A DNA stretch of 64,000 nt from Antedon bifida (Eukaryota; Echinodermata; Crinoidea; Comatulida; Antedonidae). A model generated the notes under the pieces. The model was given only the letters and a program-made list of their open reading frames with translations. It was not told the origin of the DNA and did no database searches. A program made the translations under genes and the position numbers. Shown here piece by piece: positions 24,001-34,960 of this stretch. The stretch's first letter is position 1, and each line of letters opens with the position of its first letter. Where the stretch lies: positions 19,630,417-19,694,416 of the forward strand of contig OY727101.1 of assembly GCA_963402885.1 (NCBI GenBank). The letters run 5' to 3'.

Positions 24001-25517
24001 AACTCGACATGACTAAAATTTCAAGTTAACACCAACCTGTAGTACATTCATATATCCAGACTCTCCATAGCGAACTGTGTCAGGACATGTTAAGATTTGG
24101 TGGGACGATTGTGTGCACATCCTGGCAACACATGCTTCATGGCACTGCCTAGAAAACAACATAATTATTCCATTATAAAAGATATGTATAACAAGCTCTA
24201 AATATTTTAGTGTAAAGAACAGCTGCTAAAAATTTACATTACCTTTCATATGATAAAGATGACAATTTTCCTTTTTGTCTTTGGTTGAAAATTAGATTTA
24301 TGGACGGAATTGTAGATGTCTTCTTAAAGTCATTCTAAAATTAAAAATGTGTCTATACTTTAATATAAATAAAAAGTACATGCTTAGTAACGACAACCCA
24401 AGATATTGTAGAGTATAATAAATACATTTTAATAGTTTAAAATGAATAATAAAATGAATAATGATAAATAAATTGTGTAAAGCAATTATTTTTATATATT
24501 TTTGCAATTACTTGTAAAAGGGTGTGGTTCTACTGTATAGCTTACTAAATTCAAAACTCACAGGGAAACATTGGTCATGTATGCTGTTTGAGTGTAACAG
24601 TTCTAGTCTTCTTTTTTCTGCCTCTTTCCTTCGTATGTTCTCTTCACTGTAAGGATTGTTCGTGTTATGGCCTTGAAAAACTCTGAAATATCGATTCTTA
24701 ACAGGATCATAATAAAAACCTGGAATATGTGAGATTTAGTTAAGAAAAACTAGAAAACATGCTAAATTAGTCCAGTATGATGTTCTATTTTAAATACCTT
24801 TGAAAGGTTTGTGGACAATGCTATTGTCAGAGCGTACAAGAAGGGTTTATGGGTATGACTGAGAGAAGACCCAATTACAATACTAACAAAAACCCTTCTT
24901 TACACTGTACTTATTTATCAAAGGATATGTCTTCCAATATTTGATGAATTTGACGACCTTATTGCTGATGACGCACCATTTCTTTCATTGCACTGCCCTC
25001 TACCAATTGCCTGCTGATGTTCTTGACTACCACTGTTCTTGGAACTAGACCCTGGCTGGTGTTTTATGATATCAGACGTCAGCCTCTCGCTACAACCATG
25101 ACGATTATCTTGCCTAGCACTAGGCCCTAGCTGATGCTGTACTGCTCCCTGCATCAGCCTTGCCCTGCCACCCTTATTATCTTGCCTAGGATCTCTCTGT
25201 TGTTGATGTTGTACATCCCCCTGCATGAGTCTCTCCCTGCCACTTTCATCGTCTCTCCTAGGCCTAGTACCTCTCTGTTGATAATGCAAGTTTTCATTCT
25301 GCATCGGCCTATCCCTGCCACCATGACTTGGGTGTCTTGAGCTAGGACCTGCCTGCCCCTCCCCATTATGTGTTACATTCCTCCAGTGTATTCTTCGTTT
25401 CCTTCCCTCAGTTCTAGACTGTTCATTAATGTTAGGCCTACTACTATCAATATCATTATTTCTTGTGTGGTTATCTTCTCTCTTATTTCGCCATGTCCAC
25501 CACTGCTTCTTTGGCAT
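21097..25517 (-). CDS. DCAF4: DCAF4 (WDR21), WD40 substrate receptor for CUL4-DDB1 ubiquitin ligase
   Basis: Exons in transcript order: 25517-24977, 24719-24562, 24334-24243, 24148-24037, 23784-23729, 23592-23493, 23245-23193, 22793-22639, 22366-22269, 21999-21826, 21712-21598, 21278-21097. Phases close to 611 residues. Diagnostic stretches: GFYYDPVKNRYFRVFQGHN after the N-terminus; YGMVWTSSW; LLYNGTKRGEIFSFDLR; ASDMSGKIKMWDIR; and the ending VGQDCFTRMWSL with PPPLPASKQTLPSV. DCAF proteins bind DDB1 and present substrates to CUL4. The N-terminal 180 residues are hydrophilic and repeated, longer than in the human protein (495). The start is the ATG giving MPKKQWWTWRNK. The first donor (GTGCGT at 24976) is the weakest call; an alternative uses AG/GTCGTC and a 23-base exon near 24800. 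Confidence 0.93.
25080..25400 (-). repeat. Imperfect tandem repeat in the DCAF4 N-terminal region
   Basis: About four units of 24-26 codons, with the recurring pattern RLMQGxVQHQ then RQDN. Examples are RERLMQGDVQHQQQ and RARLMQGAVQHQLG. The units keep the frame, so the repeat count can change length without breaking the gene. Confidence 0.75.
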
Positions 25518-26732
25518 TTTCACCAAAAATTTATTCTATGAATCTGTAAGAGAATAGAAAGAATTATTTTTAGTTTAAAAAAACTAAATACTGTGCACAA
25601 TTCAGGTATTTGTTCATTGGTCCTGTACTACAAGTTTACCATACATTAGTACATCGTACAAACTCAATTTTTTGGGCTTGTATTTCAAGATTTTCTTAAA
25701 TTAAATGTTGGTTAAATTATCTTTTATCACAATGATCATAGCCTATAGGCTATAGTATAATTCGTCAATGCGACGAATTAAATTCTAGTTTATTTTATTA
25801 TTTTACGATATAATTATAATATCTGGACAATAACATGAGTGGGCCTCATACACAGACAAATTAAAAGTTGCAAGTTCAACTTGTATCAATAATGCACTAC
25901 TGTACACAAAAGTAGGACGAAACGACTCTGTACACTTCAATGAAGACTGAATAAGACAGTACTTGCGGATGCTGATCAGCCTGGAAGACGGGCTTATTAG
26001 GCCTACGAAAGCAAATTCTCGTAATTTGGCGGAGTAACACGATTTACCGCGTAAAAATTATTTCAGTTATTTAAAGGAGATCCATTTAAAGTTTGTTTAA
26101 ATAGAACGATTATAAAACAACCGATAAATACACTTACAAATTAATAACTTTTTCCTTCATTAAAAAACAAAAACACTCCACGTGGCCCTCTACAGTTTAG
26201 GTTTTAGGTACCAATTTGGTTCCCGAATAACGCCTACAATATGCTAGATGGTACCAAATTGGTAGGTTGCTATTGTATTCACGAACTTTAGGCCTATGAG
26301 GTTACGATAAAGCGCCTTCTAGCTACATAATTAGGCGGGATTTATAAATAAAATGAAGGATGCCGTGCTAAAGGTTGCGTATAACTATAATAACATAACA
26401 AACAAGAACTACACGTCTCGTATTTCTTTTTCATTTTAATAAGTCAATACACAAGTCTGGTCTTAATGTTTTACGTTATCGTTTATTTATATACCAATAA
26501 CAGAGTGCAACATGAAAAATTGGCCAGGGGCAGCTAAAGCAAAATACATCGACACAATGAGCCAGCTACCCCTCTTATTATATCATACTACAAAATACTG
26601 GTGACTAGACTGTAATTAATGAATGATAATAATAAACTTTTTTAACAAATAAAATGGTCAAATCTAATCATCACCCGGCCCTCCCTTCCATTTTGAGTCC
26701 CTGATACACCCCGCTGTGTATGTCAATGTCGT

Positions 26733-26913
26733 GTAAAGCTCTGTCTACACTATCAAACTTTATGTGACAATATATGTGCCCATATATGGACATGATGATG
26801 TCATATCACTACTATATTTTGGCATATCACTACTATATTTTGGCATATCACTACCATATATTTGGGCACTTTTTTTTTGTCAAACTAGTTTGATAGTGTA
26901 GACAGAGAGCTTA
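26733..26913. mobile_element. MITE family 1, complete copy with expanded arm
   Basis: The termini are AGCTCTGTCTACACTATC and GATAGTGTAGACAGAGAGCT. The right arm repeats ATATCACTACTATATTTTGG two to three times. Confidence 0.85.
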
Positions 26914-27277
26914 ATATGGGAAACAAGTAAACCACGAATTATCAATATTTATACAAAATGTTTTTATTGCTTATTTCAAATTTAAAACATATTGAAAATA
27001 AATATACACAAGATAATGTTCATTTTTCTAGCCGTCCGTCGATTTCTTGACAATAATTCAGTAATGCAATTATGACAAAATACACATATTTTATTGATTT
27101 ATCCATTAAAAATTTGATATTTCTATAATAACCAAACGTACAATGATATTAAGTGCAGTGAGATTGTATATAGAACAACAAAGAAGTTACATGTTAACAT
27201 ACAGTACAAGAATAAGCACACATAATGGTATCATAATCTCCTTCTAGCCTTCTGTATCTACCCAGTTACCTCTGAAC

Positions 27278-27475
27278 TACTTACATAGCCTACCTAGTAC
27301 TTACATACCTGGCCTACTTACATACCCTACCTAGTACTTACATACCTGGCCTACTTACATACCCTACCTAGTACTTACATACCTGGCCTACTTACATACC
27401 CTACCTAGTACTTACATACCTGGCCTACTTACATACCCTACCTAGTACTTACATACCTGACCTACACTTACATAC
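27278..27475. repeat. 37-base tandem satellite
   Basis: About five near-identical units built from CCTACCTAGTACTTACATAC and CTGGCCTACTTACATAC. Divergence between units is very low, pointing to recent expansion. Confidence 0.95.
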
Positions 27476-27724
27476 GCTAGGAAAAGGGAAGCCTGGAAAA
27501 GGAGAGGGGAAACCCGAATAAGGAGATAGATACCATGAAAAGCCAACAACACAAAGGTTAAGTAAGAACAGAAAAAAGTGAATGAAAAATGTTATTGTTA
27601 AATTAGTTTTAATTGCAAGTATTAATGAATACAATTGCAATGTTTACTAGATTTTGACATTAAATATAAAATAATGAATGTATAGTATTTTATCATAATT
27701 GCATATTGAAGTGTTATTGTCGTT

Positions 27725-27960
27725 TGGTAGGCCTACGTCGTCGTCATCGTCGTCATCATCTTCTGGTTCCTCGTCGTATCTTCTGGACCTCCGGCCGCCG
27801 TCATCTTCTGATCCTCCGCCGCCGCCTGGTCCCCTCCAACGTCATCTTCTGGTCCTTTCAGATGTCAATCTTCTGGTCTTCTGCCGCCGTCGTCTCTGCC
27901 GCTCGCCTTCTGCCGCCGCCGTCTGTGGTCATCCTCCTGAGATGGTTGCTCCCGCGTTGT
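27725..27960 (+). repeat. CG-rich CGTCGT/CCGCCG low-complexity tract
   Basis: Trinucleotide-like repeats of CGT, TCT and CCG in an otherwise AT-rich region keep two plus-strand frames open. The translations (poly-Ser, Pro/Arg) look like products of the repeat, not of a gene. Confidence 0.7.
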
Positions 27961-28115
27961 CTGGTTCTTTCCACGTCCACTCGATCGTAATCTGCTGCTA
28001 CGTTGTCTGGTAGATATCCACTTCTGCATTTCTGGTGATGACATCTATTCTATGATTACATTAATTAGATAATGTTGTCCGAGCCTGGTTAGTGGTTCTC
28101 TCTAGCTCTTGCTGG

Positions 28116-28243
28116 TCAGTTCTCCCCTGCGTTATCTGGTGGTGCTGGTACCTCTTCTATACGTTGTGCAATATTAGTATAGCTGTCCACATCTTCTGTC
28201 TGTATGGTGTAGCCGACACTGTTGTCCGGTACGGTAGGTTGGA
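28116..28243 (-). other. Possible terminal exon, unrecognised
   Basis: After a good acceptor (CATTTTAG) a phase 1 frame reads QPTVPDNSVGYTIQTEDVD and on through SYTNIAQRIEEVPAP to a stop at 28116. The composition is protein-like, acidic with two tyrosines. It could be a cytoplasmic tail or an alternative last exon of the frame at 28435-30270. Confidence 0.3.
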
Positions 28244-28434
28244 CTAAAATGAGAATTTGAATGAATTTTAAAACATGAAATTGTAATGTGTGCCACTTCT
28301 TTACTAAAGGCACTACAGGGACCGATTTATCTTCACCTTTCGATGGATTGTTGAATTAAAAAGAAATGATAGATGCTCACACTCAATGTCTACCGGGGAC
28401 TTGATTGCTTCATTGGTTGCTTTCATCTACATGG

Positions 28435-30270
28435 TCATCGAGTGCTATCTTCTGAGGAAATTTGTAGCGCATCTATTGGAATTGGTGAACTAAGTTTCAT
28501 GTATCTGAAAAATATGAAAATGTTAATAATAACGGTTGTGGGATGAATGGAGAATGAAGGAAGGAGGATTTTGGTCGAGTAGTAGGAAATATAATTTGAT
28601 TTGGAAAGACAAATATGAGGACATACTGTTCTTCTACATAACATCAGTGTGTTATTCCTTCTTTATGGTTGGTCGCAGTTTTGTAGTAACTGATCATTGG
28701 TGTCAGACTTTTTTTTCGATTCATTGAAGATGAAGTAAGTAAAATCAGAAGCCTGACCTGAGAACGACACAGACTCAGAAGTATAACTGAACTTGTACCA
28801 CCAAATATGGTGTGGACCTTGAAGTCACGTCAAGTATTCAACTGGAAACGCTGAGCAACATCGGTAGGACACACTTGAAAAATTCAATGATTCAATGATC
28901 AGTAATACATTCTGTTGTTTCTTGGCACTAACGGGCGATTAGAATCATGCAAGGAAGGGGCCTACGATTCAAAAACTCATACCTTCCAAAGTGAACATTT
29001 ACGGTCGATCGCAATCTCGAGTCGGGTTCCTTAGTGAAGATGTGGGGTTGTGTACCAATGTACTTCTTCGAAGTTGGTTTCAGTTCTGTCGTATAGCTTG
29101 AGGTACGGTTCCATACAAGTAAACTAAGCAAAAGAGAACAATAAGTGAACTACTGACGATTTGAAATAATGTACGGGATTCTGGATTGTGAGATAATGGT
29201 AACCGGACTTGAAAAAATCCCATTGGATTAACCCACCGTTAAGTTTATTTAGCTAATACATTCAGGATACCATAATAAAAAATAGAGTCGTACTTGCCTT
29301 GTATGTTTCACCGTTTTACCTTACTTTGCCGGTTCCCCGTTTTATCCGGTCACAATTTTCGTCGAAACGACATCAAGTGCCTCTCACGCACAACAACACC
29401 ACAAATCTACCGAAAATGAAGTAAAATAAATAATTTTATTAATAGACACATTCGTGAAGATAACTTACATTCGTGAAGATAACTTGGTAATGAAAATAGA
29501 GTCGTATACTTTAATGTGTATTTTCACATTTTAAATTAGTTTTGACTCATGATAACCTACCAGTTTCGCCAATACCACATTAAGTGCTCTTACGATGACG
29601 ACATTGCCAAAGAGCAAGTAAATCTACAAAATAAAAAATACAAATAAACTGAAACAATGAAATATATTCGTGCTTCGTGGCAATGATAATAGCGATACTT
29701 GGCTTCTTGTGGTACTGCATTTCACAGTTTTACCTTTCTTTCGTAGGTGTAGCTTATACGTTGGTTCCTACCATTTCTCCTTTTTCGTCGATATCACATC
29801 AATTATTCTTTCTGATGCCACGACGCGGGAACATTCTCAACATCAAGGAGTTCTAAAACAAAATTAACGTAATAAATATAGGAAATACGACACATTCGCG
29901 ATTCCATGATGATACGGTTGTGATACTTGCCTTATTGGTATTTCACGGTTTTACCTTCCTTTGACTTGTCGTAGTTTATACGTCGATATCTATCTATTGA
30001 CACACATCTAGATCTCATGCCAACTGTCTCTTGCGCGGTGGTAGCTACAAAATAGATACATTTAATAAATTGAATACCACAAATGTTTAGTTAGGACGGA
30101 TGCTCTCTTTGAAGTATCGAACCGCCTCCAATGGAACGCAGTTGACCATTTTTTTATCTCTCCGTTTACTTACTGTCGGTATCCGATCCGTCTGCCTTGC
30201 TCGTCCGTTTCTCCTCGACTTTTTGAGTTGGCGTGTATGCGCAGCTTACATCGCTGAGGAGTCGGATCAT
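28435..30270 (-). CDS. Hypothetical gene fragment, three phase-compatible exons
   Basis: Candidate exons 30270-30174, 29123-28983 and 28504-28435 have consensus borders (AACAG/...CA/GTAAGT; CTTAG/...AG/GTATGA; TTTCAG/...TGA). All join in phase 2, giving about 101 residues that end LQISSEDSTR. No family is recognised, and no signal peptide, membrane segment or cysteine pattern is visible. No upstream exon was found, so this is partial or decayed. Between the first two exons lies a tandem array of exon-like units (29285-30060). The evidence is splice signals and frame only. Transcript data could easily reject it. Confidence 0.3.
29285..30060 (-). repeat. Four diverged tandem units of about 190-230 bases with splice-like borders
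   Basis: On the plus strand each unit has a variant of TACTTGCCTT, then TTTCACGGTTTTACCTT near 29291, 29500, 29690 and 29922, and ends at CTACAAAAT or a variant. On the minus strand this places an acceptor-like TTTTGTAG before and GGTAAAAC after each unit. Most units have stops in all frames. Confidence 0.55.
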
Positions 30271-30834
30271 CTGTTATAATTAATACAGAATGGGTTATGC
30301 TGTTTTCGTATATCCTGTGGAATTGTATACCATTGCATTTGTAATTTAGCGTTGAATTAGACATACCTTTTAACGCGTTGACATCGGATCACTATTAACC
30401 TGTACAAGAAAGTATAGAAACATTTTTATATTCGATTATAACTTTTGTTTCTGGCTACTTAACACCTTTATGGGACATTGGCGCCATTTACAACGAGATC
30501 CAGTCATCAAGTCTAACAAAAAAAAAACATAACAATATTATAATTTTCACATTTATTTCATACAATATCAATACTGTGTAATACTCGGCTACTAAAACGA
30601 ATATTTAACCGATGATCCTTCCGTTTCGCTTTAGAATGAATTGGTTAATATTATGCAAATGTGACGAAATGAATGAGCGCGCTTCTTGGCATCTCTTTCA
30701 GAATCTGAAAAAAATATTCTTGAAATGAAAACATTAGTAGTTAGGATACTAGTTAGGATGTGGTGATTATGTTAACTTAAACTACATGTTCGAAAGTGAA
30801 ACGGAAACCATTTACGTAAATGTCGAGTTGCGAG

Positions 30835-31400
30835 TCGCTGCTTTTATGAGTTGCGAGTCGCTTCTTTTTGTTATATTTTCAGTTGCAAATCGCTGTTTTC
30901 AACTTTCGCTGCTTTTAGTTTTTTTAGTTGCAAGTCGCTGGTGTTTTAAACATTTTTCTGTTTCAAGTCGGTGTTTTTTTTACATTTTTCAGTTGCAAGT
31001 CGCTGTTTTTTATATTTTTCCGTGTCGCCAAGTTTTTTTACATTTTTCAGTTGCCGTTCTCTGCGTTTTTTACATTTTTCAGTTGCAAGTCGCTGCTTTT
31101 TTTTTACATTTTCAGTTGCAAATCGCTGCGTTTTTTACATTTTCAGTTGTAAATCGCTGCTTTTTTTTTACATTTTCAGTTGCAAATCGCTGCGTTTTTT
31201 ACATTTTTCAGTTGCAAGTCGCTGCTTTTTTACATTTTAAGTTGCAAATTGCTGCGTTTTTTACATTTTCAGTTTCAAATCGCTGTGTTTACATTTTTCA
31301 GTTGCGATCGCTCCCTTATTTACATTGTCATTTGCCAAGTCGCTGAATTTTTACCAGTTGACATAAGTCGCTGTTTTTTACATTTTCAGTGGCAAGTACA
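30835..31400 (+). repeat. About 30-base minisatellite with a splice-acceptor-like unit
   Basis: About 18 units of the form TTTTTACATTTTCAGTTGC followed by AAGTCGCTG, varying in length by T runs. The overlapping open frames here (up to 186 codons) come from the repeat. Confidence 0.95.
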
Positions 31401-31954
31401 CGTAATTAATATTTATTTTGCCCTTTTTAAAATTGCGTCGTCAACGAATTTATGAGCCTGTATCCACAATTGTACATATCATTTTAATACTTACCTGAAA
31501 GGCGGATCTTTTACTTACAATACAATTTATTAATCGTACTATTTACACGGCTGCAGAGAAAATAGATTTTTTTTAATTCTTCATTTTTCAATACAGTATA
31601 ACCATTACTGAAGAGATAAAATAAGTAAAATGAATTAGTTTCGGTATATATCAAATTATATAGGCCTAGGCATAAAGAAACACACCCAGGTGTATAAATG
31701 GGTACGTGATAAGGCATTATGGCCCATGGGAGTATTTGTCCAAAACCGACCGGGGTAATAATATTTACAGCATTATTATTAACTCTAAAACGCCCATAAA
31801 CAGTTTAGATGAGGAAATATGCGATATGAGTAAAGCGCATGCGCATAACAGAAGTATTGCATATACATAATTATAATGATAAATGAGCAGTACCGTACCG
31901 TAATACTGACGTTATTTTAAAGTAACAAAATTCAAAAAATATAAAATAAAAAAC

Positions 31955-32300
31955 TAAAAACAAATCTGCAAGATAAAAAGAATAAATTAATCTTCTAGCT
32001 CTGAAAAGATAAAAATAGATTGATTAACCTGTAAAGGAATAATTGTTAAAGAAAAGTACATTTTAAAAGAGGAAGATGGGAATTTGTAAGAAACTCTAAA
32101 CCGGAAATTGATTATAAATGGTAAAGATGTTATGATTATGGAAAAAATAATGAATAATTTTTTTAAAAATAGATAAATAATAAAAAAAAATCTGCAAGAC
32201 AAAAAGAACAAAATTAATCTTCCGGTTCTGAAAAGATAAAAATAGATTGATTAACCTGAAAAGGAAAAATCGTTGTTAGAGAATAATCACATTTAAAAGG
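31955..32300. repeat. Two tandem copies of a 225-base unit
   Basis: AATCTGCAAGATAAAAAGAA at 31961 and its near copy at 32189 are each followed by TCTGAAAAGATAAAAATAGA and TTGATTAACCTG. Confidence 0.85.
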
Positions 32301-32734
32301 GGAATCGCAAAAAAATATATAAATAAATTGTTACCATTGTTTAACCAATGGATTTACGATAGTATTAGTTGTTAATTAAGTAATACTATTTAGTTTATGC
32401 TGTTGTACCATTATCAAAATAATGGATTTACGTGAAATAATCCAGCTATTTGTAAATACGCAATAGAAATGTGTATTTTCTACATCATTTAGACGCTATC
32501 TGCTAACGTTTAAAACTATGACAACTATCATTAGCTGGTCACGTCCACGCAGGGAATAGTGAGATTTTATCTCGCGCTTCCCCGCGTATACGTGTGGTAG
32601 TGAAGTGGTGTGATGATGTAGGCTTATGCCTATTTAAAGCCTATGGTGTGTGTTTTACGCGTGTATGTAATGTCAATGGTTACCGTATGATTAGAGACGT
32701 TTGGTCTCTGAATTGAGAACAACCAGTTAGCTGA

Positions 32735-33222
32735 TCTAATCAACTAACTGAACACATACAGAATGATGTCTCCGAAGAGACGACTTGTCTCAAAGAGACA
32801 TAAACCAGTTAATTTATCTTCCACTACATCTGATCAACTTAACTGAAACATGAATGATGTCTAAAAAAACGCGATTCGTCTCAAAGAGACAGAAACCAGT
32901 TAGTTGATCTCTCCACTACATCTGATCAACTTAACTGAAACATGAATGATGTCTCAAAAAACGCGATTCGTCTCAAAGAGACAGAAACCAGTTAGTTGAT
33001 CTCTCCACTACATCTGATCAACATAACTAAACACATACATAATGGTGTCTCCTAAGAGACGACTTGTCTCAAAGAGACAGAAACCAGTTAGTTGATCTCT
33101 CCACTACATCTGATCAACATAACTGAACACATACAGAATGGTGTCTCCTAAGAGACGACTTGTCTCAAATAGACAGAAACCAGTTAGTTGATCTCTCCAC
33201 TACATCTGATCAACATAACCGT
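32735..33222. repeat. About 95-base satellite, five units rich in GTCTC/GAGAC
   Basis: Units carry GATCAACATAACTGAACAC, then GTCTCCTAAGAGAC and GAGACGACTTGTCTC, then AGAAACCAGTTAGTTGATC. Two middle units have a variant (AAAAAACGCGATTC) in place of CTAAGAGACGACTT. Confidence 0.95.
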
Positions 33223-33390
33223 AAACTCATGCACCTACTCTAAACTCACGTTTTATTTTCCTGACTACGCGATCAGAGGACTACTGGATTTGGGAATACG
33301 CGACCAGGGGGACTTACTTTGTTTGTGCCTCTTGAGTCTTGATGCGTTAGTATAAACCTTACCTTGGACTGCCTATCCATTGGGACCGAC

Positions 33391-33501
33391 TGATGCGCAC
33401 ACTGATTTCCACGCGTTTACATTAAACGTGCCACATCACAGTTAACGTAAACGCGTAGAAATTCCGTGCGAACCAACCTTAATATTAACCAGTGCGCATC
33501 A
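33391..33501. mobile_element. Foldback element
   Basis: The ends TGATGCGCAC and GTGCGCATCA are perfect inverted repeats. Inside, ACGCGTTTAC (33411-33420) and GTAAACGCGT (33447-33456) form a second perfect pair. Confidence 0.75.
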
Positions 33502-33890
33502 GGATACTTAAATTGCACACTGGCGGTTGTATCATGCATGCCTAAGTGTTAAATAATACTAATAAAAACAGTATAATATAATAATCATTTTACGATGATT
33601 TAACTTAAACTAACAAATCTTACAATTAATACAATTGTAACAATAAATGTATGTGACGTTGTGATTATGATGATGATCATGATCATGACGATGAATAATG
33701 ACTTAAGGTCAACTACAGGTCAACTGAACTACAATTCAATGTGTTGTGATGATGTTCGTATGAAAATCTACTGTGTAGTGTCTGGTATGATGATGGTCTT
33801 ATACTACTGTCCTCAGTTCCGTAAGCTGAAACAAATGTGTTAGCGAGTGTGGAGAAAAACATTAACATGGCATCATAAACATAGTATATT

Positions 33891-33972
33891 GTACAGCTCC
33901 AACAAATATCTTAACTACATCTTAATTGTTCTTAATTACAGACTTAATGACCAATGTGGTCAGGAGCTGTAC
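33891..33972. mobile_element. Short foldback element
   Basis: GTACAGCTCC and GGAGCTGTAC are perfect 10-base inverted ends enclosing about 60 AT-rich bases. Confidence 0.65.
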
Positions 33973-34254
33973 ATTACGTAATATCAATCACGTGGTATTA
34001 TACCACCTCCTCATTTCAGATACAAATTTCAATTAAAGTATTTCAGAAAACATTGATAATAATTATGCATGATACAACCAATATTTAATAATTCTATATG
34101 ATCTGAAAACAAAATGGCGGTGACATCGTTTGCTCTTCTCCTGTTATTAGTATGTTAATATTTTGAACCAAAAAATTAATATAATATTTCTATATTACTT
34201 TTTCAGTTCCATGTTAGCTCTTACTATGTTTGATGATCAAAGTTAAATCCAATG

Positions 34255-34345
34255 GCAAAAATCTTGATATCAAAAACAATAAATCCTAGGCAAAAATCTT
34301 GATATCAAAAACAATTTATATCCAAGGCAAAAATCTTGAAAAACT
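34255..34345. repeat. Three tandem units of about 38 bases
   Basis: GGCAAAAATCTTGATATCAA occurs twice, and a third truncated unit GGCAAAAATCTTGAAAAAC follows. Confidence 0.85.
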
Positions 34346-34689
34346 CCAGAAGAACAAATAATCCAAATCTAAATATTGATTAACAGGTGTTGCAGTAGAA
34401 TGGTCAAATTTTGGTATTTAAAATTTATTTAATTTTAATTTGATATCATGATTTACGAATTTGTCACCACCCAACCAGACACCTACAAAAAGAAAGTTAG
34501 TACCGTTACGTTTGTGTGTGTGTGGTGAGAGTTTCGTGTTTGAAGTGATTTTGTAGGCAGTTTACAGCGGCGGTCTTTGGTAGGTCATTTAGGATAGTCA
34601 AAAGATACCTAATTCGTTCGACACTTCGTATGCTAAACGGAGTTGTTTATTGACATTAGATTAATGTTGTTTGCAAACTAATATTCTAG

Positions 34690-34960
34690 GCCTACTTACC
34701 TACTGCAAACCCGTTTAATCAGCGGTTCCATTCTCCCCCTTCTCCTCGCGCACTGCAGCAGCACAAATAGGAATAACGACCACGCTGCAGCTGTATGTGA
34801 ACAGGAAGTGCACGCAGCACAACTATCCAAAACGCGCCCTTTTCGGAAATTTGATTGGCTCGTTCGTTAATATATGCAAAAGAGGTGTTACTCTTCGGTA
34901 GCCTCACATTCCTGTTGGTTGTTGTTTAGCAAATGGTAAAGAAGCGGCCATTTTGAATCC
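34690..34960. promoter_or_regulatory. Possible CpG-containing promoter
   Basis: A GC-richer block with CTCGCGCACTGCAGCAGC and CCACGCTGCAGCTG ends at GCGGCCATTTTG (34944-34955), the reverse complement of a YY1-type CAAAATGGCCGC site. YY1 sites often mark transcription starts. No flanking gene is identified. Confidence 0.3.

Larger units (their letters stand above)
25518..28115. other. Upstream of DCAF4: promoter area and repeats, no gene recognised
   Basis: The first few hundred bases should hold the DCAF4 promoter; no core element is clear. A short palindrome pair TACCAATTTGGT / ACCAAATTGGTA lies near 26210-26260. Further right are a family 1 MITE, a 37-base satellite and a CCG/CGT-rich tract. 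Confidence 0.5.

Noticed and set aside
27278-27475. CRISPR-like regular repeat
   Set aside because: Units are head to tail without unique spacers and the genome is eukaryotic; it is a satellite.
27699-28013. Ser- and Pro-rich plus-strand open frames
   Set aside because: They arise from CGT/CCG repeats, two frames are open at once, and no homology or splice context supports them.
30786-31346. 186-codon plus-strand open frame, Phe/Ser/Cys-rich
   Set aside because: It is produced by the 30-base minisatellite; the same pattern appears in overlapping frames.
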